Shown here: in pieces, positions 8,464 to 13,309 of the stretch
Layout of the letters: each line of letters starts with the position of its first letter
Position numbering within the stretch: position 1 is the first letter of the stretch
Source: DATAXP01 sp036272935
GTDB taxonomy: Bacteria > Planctomycetota > Planctomycetia > Pirellulales > PNKZ01
Assembly: GCA_036272935.1 (NCBI GenBank)
Contig: DATAXP010000167.1
Location: forward strand, 1 to 16,874
Direction: 5' to 3'
Length of the DNA: 16,874 nucleotides
Translations under genes and position numbers: made by a program
The notes under the pieces: model-generated
The model's database searches: none
What the model was told of the DNA's origin: nothing
The model's input: only the letters and a program-made list of their open reading frames with translations

Positions 8464-8492
8464 TTGAAAGCAGGCCAGCGCGGCGGTAGATT
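8464..8492 (+). promoter_or_regulatory. Sigma70-like promoter for the RecB-like cassette
   Basis: TTGAAA (8464-8469) and TAGATT (8487-8492) are separated by exactly 17 nt, in a local AT-rich patch that starts near 8448 and stands out from the GC-rich surroundings. Initiation would fall near 8499, some 40 nt before the chosen ATG at 8538. Planctomycete promoters are poorly defined, so this is a match to the general sigma70 consensus only. Confidence 0.4.
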
Positions 8493-8504
8493 CCGTACAG
8501 TAGT

Positions 8505-8516
8505 GTTCATGTGAAC
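8505..8516. promoter_or_regulatory. Palindrome GTTCA-TG-TGAAC, possible operator
   Basis: A perfect 5-bp inverted repeat with a 2-nt centre lies just downstream of the predicted transcription start and upstream of the RecB-like start codon. A repressor bound here would block the cassette. The HTH protein encoded at 9747 is an obvious candidate autoregulator, which is inference. The arrangement is GTTC-N4-GAAC, the reverse of the Gram-positive LexA box, so I do not call it an SOS site. Confidence 0.35.
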
Positions 8517-8537
8517 AGTGCCACAAGGGCTGCAACG

Positions 8538-9485
8538 ATGGCTGTCGCTGCCGATCTGCCTGTCGCCGAGCAAACTGCCGACCTCCTAGCCGAATCCCGG
8601 GCACGGGCGGCCCTGGTGGCCTACGGGCGACATTGGTCGGACGAAGCGTGGCAGGTTGTGAGCTGTGGCGAGATCCTTCGCACACCGATCGTGAATCCCG
8701 CCACACGGCATCGCAGCCGGACATTTCAATTTGCGGCGTCCTTGACGGCGGTGGTCGCCGATGGTGCCCGGCGCGCAATCGTCTTGCCAATGGCGACGCG
8801 TGAAGCGATTGAACCGCCCGAAGCGGCCTTCTGGCAGCGTGCCGTGCTTGAGGCGTTCTGGCATGTCGCGCCCGCGCTGACGATCGACCCGGCAATCTCG
8901 GCTGTGCTACTCGACGTGGTGCGGCAACCTGAAATGCGTCCGCGCACCACATCGCGCCAGGTGGCCGATCGCGAAACCTGGCCAGACTTCGAGCGCCGGG
9001 TGCAGCATGACATGCTCGCCGAGCCGAGTCGCTACTTTCAGCGACGCCTGATCACGGCCGATGCCGAAGCGCTCCAACGCCATCGCGCGGAGTTGTGGCA
9101 GACAGCGGTCGATCTGCGGCTGGCTAGGCAGCACGGCCGACATTACCGCAACAGCGCCGCTTGCCTCGTGCGCGGACAGGCGTGCGAGTATCTGCCGCTG
9201 TGTTCGGGGCACGCGTCGACTGGCGACGCACGCTGGGTGGATGTCGACGCTCTCTCGGCCGAGATCGGCCAGGCCCGCACGGAGGCCGACGCCACAGCGA
9301 CGCTCACGCCGTGTCGACTGCATTGCTTCCAGCTTTGTCGGCGGAAGCATTTCTATCGCTACGAGCTTGGCTTCCGCGATGCCGAGCGGGCCGCCGCCGA
9401 GCCGCGGCGTTTCGCGGCGTTGCTGGTCGCCGGAATCACGCGGCGATGGAACGACAAAGGACGCATCACACCTGCGGAGAGGTAG
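8538..9485 (+). CDS. Degenerate, apparently rearranged PD-(D/E)XK (RecB/Cas4-like) protein with Fe-S cysteines
   Basis: ATG 8538 has AAGGG (8525-8529) 8 nt upstream, giving 315 residues; GTG 8511 is possible but weaker. Residues 30-135 resemble the core of RecB-like PD-(D/E)XK proteins (PIVNPATRHRSRTF, then SAVLLDVVRQPEMRP). The segment where family members carry G-K-x-D and E-x-K reads FAASLTAVV (about 65-73) and IVLPMATREA (about 81-90), so the metal-binding Asp, Glu and Lys seem to be missing. C209, C216 and C222 (C-x6-C-x5-C, with CEYLPLC) match the C-terminal cysteines of the Fe-S form. Residues 256-292 (TPCRLHCFQLCRRKHFYRYE) match the motif normally found at the N-terminus of such proteins and supply C267 as a fourth ligand. 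No His follows where a (G)xxxH is expected (FAALLVAG). It is followed 3 nt later by the acidic gene. Probable role: nucleic-acid binding without cleavage (inference). Confidence 0.85.
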   Translation: MAVAADLPVAEQTADLLAESRARAALVAYGRHWSDEAWQVVSCGEILRTPIVNPATRHRSRTFQFAASLTAVVADGARRAIVLPMATREAIEPPEAAFWQRAVLEAFWHVAPALTIDPAISAVLLDVVRQPEMRPRTTSRQVADRETWPDFERRVQHDMLAEPSRYFQRRLITADAEALQRHRAELWQTAVDLRLARQHGRHYRNSAACLVRGQACEYLPLCSGHASTGDARWVDVDALSAEIGQARTEADATATLTPCRLHCFQLCRRKHFYRYELGFRDAERAAAEPRRFAALLVAGITRRWNDKGRITPAER

Positions 9486-9488
9486 TTC

Positions 9489-9701
9489 ATGGACGAAACC
9501 GAAGATTGGCTCGATGACGACGACGACGCCGAGGAAGCCGAACCATGGAACGACGAAGACTGGGATGAACAGGAGCCAGATCCCGCGGAGCTTGACGAGC
9601 GCGGCGACGATTGGGGGCTAGATGACGATGAAGAAGACGTCGCTCCGGAACGCGGCGACTTTTGGCTCGAAGACGACGCGGAGCACGACGACGCATGGTG
9701 A
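9489..9701 (+). CDS. Extremely acidic small protein, 70 aa, unknown function
   Basis: ATG 9489 begins 3 nt after the stop of the RecB-like gene, with GGAGAGG (9476-9482) inside that gene as ribosome site at 6-nt spacing, so the two are surely co-translated. Of 70 residues, 38 are Asp or Glu (23 D, 15 E), against two Arg, one His and no Lys. Six Trp are spaced along the chain, mostly next to acidic residues (EDW, EPW, DEDW, DDW, DFW and the final AW). There is no signal peptide. It is probably disordered or a DNA-mimic-like surface; it could bind the basic coiled-coil protein encoded divergently, or a DNA-binding partner. Those roles are inference. The opposite-strand Ser-rich frame here is a shadow of GAC/GAA codons. 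Confidence 0.82.
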   Translation: MDETEDWLDDDDDAEEAEPWNDEDWDEQEPDPAELDERGDDWGLDDDEEDVAPERGDFWLEDDAEHDDAW

Positions 9702-9746
9702 GCGCCGCCGGCAATGCATCGATTCACAAGGACGCAGGAACGCGCG

Positions 9747-10082
9747 ATGAGAATCACTCAAGCGATGGTGTTTGAAGTGCAGCGGTTGCTGACGCAGGAG
9801 AAGTTGTCGCACCGGCGCGTGGCGAAGCTGGTCGGCATCAGCCGCTCGACCGTGGGGAAAATTGCTACTGGCAGGCGCCGCGCGTGGCCGGATCGGCCCG
9901 CCAGCGACGACAGCTACTCAATTCGTCCGTCCGGTCCGGTGGCGCGCTGTCCCGGCTGCGGCGGAAGGGTCTATCTCCCCTGCCGGCTCTGCCATGTGCG
10001 TATGCTCAAGGCCCTGGATCGATCCGGTGGCTCGCTAGCACGACGCTCGATTATACCCGCGGGACTGCGCCGCGCGTCGTAA
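9747..10082 (+). CDS. Helix-turn-helix plus zinc-ribbon protein, 111 aa
   Basis: ATG 9747 has AGGA (9736-9739) 7 nt upstream; the frame opens at 9714 but without a site. Residues about 8-44 (VQRLLTQEKLSHRRVAKLVG, ISRSTVGKIATGRR) form a helix-turn-helix like those of Hin-type resolvases, sigma-like and transposase N-termini, with ISRSTVGKI as the recognition helix. After a Pro/Ser linker, C68-x2-C71 and C79-x2-C82 (CPGCGG and CRLC) form a zinc ribbon. The C-terminal 25 residues are basic. It has no catalytic domain, so it is probably a DNA-binding regulator or adaptor of the cassette, 45 nt after the acidic gene and on the same strand. Possible autoregulation through the palindrome at 8505 is inference. 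Its stop codon lies in the loop of the hairpin at 10073-10090. Confidence 0.87.
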   Translation: MRITQAMVFEVQRLLTQEKLSHRRVAKLVGISRSTVGKIATGRRRAWPDRPASDDSYSIRPSGPVARCPGCGGRVYLPCRLCHVRMLKALDRSGGSLARRSIIPAGLRRAS

Positions 10083-10090
10083 ACGACGCG
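10073..10090 (+). terminator. Strong hairpin with the stop codon in its loop
   Basis: CGCGTCG (10073-10079) pairs perfectly with CGACGCG (10084-10090). The four-base loop TAAA contains the TAA stop of the HTH/zinc-ribbon gene (10080-10082). With a 2-nt bulge two further pairs can form outside. No T-run follows, so it may act as a terminator, an mRNA 3'-end stabiliser or a pause site. It separates the cassette from the GAF-HlyD gene. Confidence 0.45.
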
Positions 10091-10100
10091 GCCTCTCAGG

Positions 10101-10130
10101 TTGCGTCCACCGTGCGTAACAGGCTATCCT
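10101..10130 (+). promoter_or_regulatory. Candidate promoter of the HlyD/M50 gene set
   Basis: TTGCGT (10101-10106) and TATCCT (10125-10130) are 18 nt apart, just after the cassette hairpin and about 70 nt ahead of the GAF-HlyD start. Both hexamers are imperfect, so this is a weak consensus match only. Confidence 0.28.
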
Positions 10131-10200
10131 GCAAGGTCGGCAGTGCCATGCGCGGAGCGTCGCTCCCGGTGGGCCGGGTGTTCTCGTAGCGGCGGTCCCG

Positions 10201-12249
10201 ATGAGCAGCGAAAGTCGTTCTAGCACCGAAGAGAGTGTCGATCCACGGCTGCTGGAGCAGGCGCAGCAACAAATCCGCGGCCTGGTCGACGAAGTGGGGC
10301 GGCTGGCACGGCAAGACTTGTCCCCCGAATCGTTCTTTGCCGAGTACCTGGCTCGCGTGACGGCGGCCCTGGCCGCCCTGGGCGGAGTGGTGTGGTTGCT
10401 ACGTGAGGGGAGCCGGCTGGAACTGTTGCAGCAGACCAACTTGCGCGAAGTCGGCCTGGAAGCCGACCCCGACGCGCTCAGCCAGCATCACGACCTGGCG
10501 CGCGAAGTGGTCAAGAGCGGCGAAGGGACGTTGCTGGCCCCGCGTGCCGCCGCCGGGACACTGGTCAATCCTGGCGATGCGCTGCTGCTGCTGGCCCCGG
10601 TGAAGGTCGCCGACGAGACGCGCGGCGTCGTGGAGATTTTTCAACGTCCCGGCGCGCCGGATCGCACGCAGCGCGGCTACCTGCGGTTCTTGTTGCAGGT
10701 CGGCGAGTTGGCCGGCGATTACCTGAAGAACCGTCAGTTGCGCACGCTCTCAGATCGCCAGGCGTTGTGGCAGCAGCTTGAGCAATTCATTCGCGGGGTG
10801 CACGCCAGCCTCGATCCGCACCAGGTGGCGGCGACGATCGCCAACGAGGGGCGACGGCTGATCGGTTGCGACCGCGTGAGCGTCGCCTTGGCCACCGGCA
10901 CGCGCTGCCGGATCGACGCGATCAGCGGGCAGGACGCGTTCGATGCTCGAGCGGTTGCCGTGCGGCTGATGAACGAGCTGGCCAGCGTCGTGGTCGCCGG
11001 AGGCGAGCCGGTGTGGTATCGCGGCGACACCAGCGATTTTCCGCCGCAGGTCGAGCAGGCGATCGACGACTACGTGAACGAGACGCATTCAAAGCACGTG
11101 GCGATCCTGCCGCTGCGCCGCGAACCAGAGGCGAACGTCGAGGCCGAAGGGGAAGAGCCGGCGGCCACGCCGGTCGGCGCCTTGATCATCGAACAGATCG
11201 AGGACACTCGTCCCCGCGAAGGCTTCGAACAGCGCGTGGCGCTAGTGGCCGATCACGCTGCCGCGGCCCTAGCCAACGCAATGGAACACGAAGGGCTGTT
11301 CCTGATGCCGCTGTGGCGGGCGATCGGCAAGAACCGCTGGGTGGTTGAAGCCCGCACGCTGCCGAAAACCGTGTCGATTGGCATCGGCATGCTGGTGCTG
11401 CTTGTGGCGCTAGTGATCATCCCCTGGAAGTTCTCGGTGTCGAGCACCGGAACGATGCTGCCGGTTTCGCGCCGGGAAGTGTTTGCTCCGCTCGACGGCA
11501 CTGTGGCAACGATCCATGTCAAGCACGGCGACCATGTGAACGCCGGCGATTTGCTGGTCGAGCTGCGTAACACCGACCTGGAGGTGGCAATCTCCGACGT
11601 CACCGGCCAGCGCATGGCCACGCAAGAGCAAATCCTGGCGATCGACCGGGCGCGCACGATTGTCGAGAAGGGAAAAGCGGCATCCCTCGAGGAGCGCAAT
11701 CGGCTCGAAGGGGAGCGCAGCGAGTTGAAGCAAAAACTCGCCAGCCTCGATCAACAGTTGGAAGTGTATCACGAGAAGCGCCGGCTGCTGGAAGTGCGCA
11801 GTCCGATTGCCGGCCAGGTCACCACCTGGAATATCGAGCAACTTCTCCGCCAGCGACCGGTGCGACAGGGGCAGGTGCTGCTCAGTGTTGCCGACACCTC
11901 GGGCGATTGGGAGCTGGAACTGCGGATGCCCGAGGACCGCATCGGCTACGTTGTCGAGGCGCAGCGCGACTTGGATCCTGGCGAACATCTGGATGTGACG
12001 TATCGGCTGGCCACGGCGCCGGGGGTCGATCACGACGGCCAGGTGGTCGACATCCATGGCTCGGCTGAGCTGCGCGGCGAAGAAGGGAACGTGGTGTTAG
12101 TCAAGGTGCGAATCGACAAAGGGGGGCTGACCGACCTGCGTCCCGGGGCCGACGTGATGGCCAAAATCGACTGCGGCTGGCGAAGCGTCGGCTACGTGCT
12201 GTTCCACGACGTGCTGGCATTTGTGCAGCGGGCGCTGTTTCGGTTGTAG
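10201..12249 (+). CDS. GAF-GAF-transmembrane-HlyD membrane fusion protein
   Basis: A signal-sensing adaptor of 682 residues. After a short N-terminal helix, residues about 45-175 and about 185-365 look like two GAF domains (for example GGVVWLLREGSRLELL and LLLLAPVKVADETRGVVEIF in the first; LIGCDRVSVALATG and TPVGALIIEQIED in the second). One membrane helix follows at about 391-410 (IGIGMLVLLVALVIIPW). The periplasmic part starts with a biotinyl-lipoyl-like half (REVFAPLDGTVATIHVKHGD), a helical hairpin at about 475-535, a second half (LEVRSPIAGQVTTW) and a beta-barrel to the end, as in HlyD/EmrA adaptors. GAFs would be cytoplasmic, HlyD periplasmic. ATG 10201 has no clear ribosome site. It is the first gene of the adaptor/peptidase set. 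What the GAFs bind is unknown; no tetrapyrrole cysteine motif is evident. Confidence 0.95.
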   Translation: MSSESRSSTEESVDPRLLEQAQQQIRGLVDEVGRLARQDLSPESFFAEYLARVTAALAALGGVVWLLREGSRLELLQQTNLREVGLEADPDALSQHHDLAREVVKSGEGTLLAPRAAAGTLVNPGDALLLLAPVKVADETRGVVEIFQRPGAPDRTQRGYLRFLLQVGELAGDYLKNRQLRTLSDRQALWQQLEQFIRGVHASLDPHQVAATIANEGRRLIGCDRVSVALATGTRCRIDAISGQDAFDARAVAVRLMNELASVVVAGGEPVWYRGDTSDFPPQVEQAIDDYVNETHSKHVAILPLRREPEANVEAEGEEPAATPVGALIIEQIEDTRPREGFEQRVALVADHAAAALANAMEHEGLFLMPLWRAIGKNRWVVEARTLPKTVSIGIGMLVLLVALVIIPWKFSVSSTGTMLPVSRREVFAPLDGTVATIHVKHGDHVNAGDLLVELRNTDLEVAISDVTGQRMATQEQILAIDRARTIVEKGKAASLEERNRLEGERSELKQKLASLDQQLEVYHEKRRLLEVRSPIAGQVTTWNIEQLLRQRPVRQGQVLLSVADTSGDWELELRMPEDRIGYVVEAQRDLDPGEHLDVTYRLATAPGVDHDGQVVDIHGSAELRGEEGNVVLVKVRIDKGGLTDLRPGADVMAKIDCGWRSVGYVLFHDVLAFVQRALFRL

Positions 12250-12282
12250 AATTGAGATGGGGTGGCACCTGCTCGTCGAGCA

Positions 12283-12311
12283 GCGTTCGCGGCGAAGAAC
12301 GCATGTTTTTT
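12283..12311 (+). terminator. Hairpin plus T-run inside the HlyD/M50 gene set
   Basis: GCGTTC (12283-12288) pairs with GAACGC (12297-12302), and six T follow at 12306-12311, three bases after the stem. Immediately upstream is a separate perfect palindrome CTGCTCG-T-CGAGCAG (12269-12283) that overlaps the stem by one base. This has the form of an intrinsic terminator between the GAF-HlyD gene and the next adaptor, and could lower downstream expression or act as an attenuator. Confidence 0.45.
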
Positions 12312-12327
12312 GAAGTGAGTACGACTG

Positions 12328-13260
12328 ATGAATATCGGGTGGATTGCCGCGGTGGCGCTGGCGGCTCAGGTTTCGACGGCGCGCAGCGTTCCGTCGGCGC
12401 AGCCCCGCGCCCAGGTCAAGGATTGCCTGGTGTCGTGCATCGACGACGTGCAGCTTTCGAGCGAAGAGTCGGGACTGATCGTCTCGATCGACGTTCGCGA
12501 CGGTGCGCAGGTGCAGGAAGGGACGCTGCTGGCCAAGATCAACGATCGCCAGGCGCAGGCGGCCCGACAGATCGCGGTCGCTGAACTCGCGGCCGCCAAG
12601 GAGAAGGCGGGCAACGATATCAATGTTCGCTACGCGCGGGCCGCGCGCGACGTAGCGCAAAAAGAACTCGAGTCGGCCACGGAGGCCAACCGCAAGGTGC
12701 CGGGGACCAAGTCGTATATTGAACTCGAAAAACTGCGGCTCACCATGCAGCAGGCGGCCTTGCAGATCGAGCAATCGCAGCATGAGCAACTGCTGGCGAA
12801 GTACGACGCCGACGCGGGGGCCGCGAAGCTCGACGGTGCCGAGGATGACGTGCTGCGCCGGCACATCAAGAGCCCGCTGAACGGCGAGGTGGTCGAGATC
12901 ATGTTCCGCCCCGGTGAATGGGTGCAACCGGGAGACAAGGTTATGCGGCTGGTGCGGCTCGATCGGCTGCGCATCGAGGGATTCGTCAGCGCTCGCGACT
13001 TCTCGCCCGGCGAACTCGATCATCGGCCGGTGAGCGTCGAAGTGGAGCTGTCACGGGGTCGGCGCGAGCGCTTCACGGGCCAGGTGATGTTCGTCAACCC
13101 ATTGGTGCAGCCCGGCGGCGATTTCCGCATCCGCGCCGAGGTGGTCAACCGCCAGGAAAACAACCAGTGGCTGCTGCGTCCGGGGCTGGAAGCCGACATG
13201 CTGATCGACATGACCGCCACGGCAGCGGCGGCGCCAGCGGCCAACGATCCGCGCCGGTGA
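12328..13260 (+). CDS. Periplasmic HlyD-family adaptor (membrane fusion protein)
   Basis: A 310-residue adaptor with an N-terminal signal sequence (MNIGWIAAVALAAQVSTARS) and no other membrane segment. The mature N-terminus has a C33-x3-C37 pair (KDCLVSCIDD). A first lipoyl-like half follows at about 45-75 (SGLIVSIDVRDGAQVQEGTL), then a long alpha-helical hairpin at about 80-160, then the second half at about 172-216 (IKSPLNGEVVEIMFRPGEWV) and a beta-barrel domain. This is the standard RND/HlyD adaptor order. Upstream lies a hairpin with T-run (12283-12311); the M50 gene starts 49 nt downstream. No ABC or RND pump gene is adjacent, so the partner is presumably the M50-HlyD protein. The ribosome site ahead of ATG 12328 is weak. 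Two cysteines in the exported chain could form a disulfide. Confidence 0.93.
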   Translation: MNIGWIAAVALAAQVSTARSVPSAQPRAQVKDCLVSCIDDVQLSSEESGLIVSIDVRDGAQVQEGTLLAKINDRQAQAARQIAVAELAAAKEKAGNDINVRYARAARDVAQKELESATEANRKVPGTKSYIELEKLRLTMQQAALQIEQSQHEQLLAKYDADAGAAKLDGAEDDVLRRHIKSPLNGEVVEIMFRPGEWVQPGDKVMRLVRLDRLRIEGFVSARDFSPGELDHRPVSVEVELSRGRRERFTGQVMFVNPLVQPGGDFRIRAEVVNRQENNQWLLRPGLEADMLIDMTATAAAAPAANDPRR

Positions 13261-13309
13261 TTCCAGACGGCAAGAACGCATCAGCGCGTCGCGCGTCCTT
13301 TAAGGTTCC

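Noticed and set aside
8505..8516. LexA / SOS box
   Set aside because: The half-sites are in the order GTTC-N4-GAAC, opposite to the Gram-positive GAAC-N4-GTTC box, and no direct GTTC-N7-GTTC repeat is present.
8323..8952. N-terminal extension of the 101-aa basic protein up to 8952
   Set aside because: It runs antisense through the RecB-like gene and reads as Arg/Pro-rich noise; ATG 8322 has a near-ideal ribosome site.
9359..9757. Ser-rich 132-residue frame on the minus strand
   Set aside because: It is the antisense of the GAC/GAA-rich acidic gene, which turns into poly-Ser codons, and has no independent support.
12252..12584. Frame starting at ATG 12252 between the two adaptor genes
   Set aside because: It overlaps the HlyD gene out of frame and has Gly/Arg-rich shadow composition; the hairpin and T-run lie inside it.
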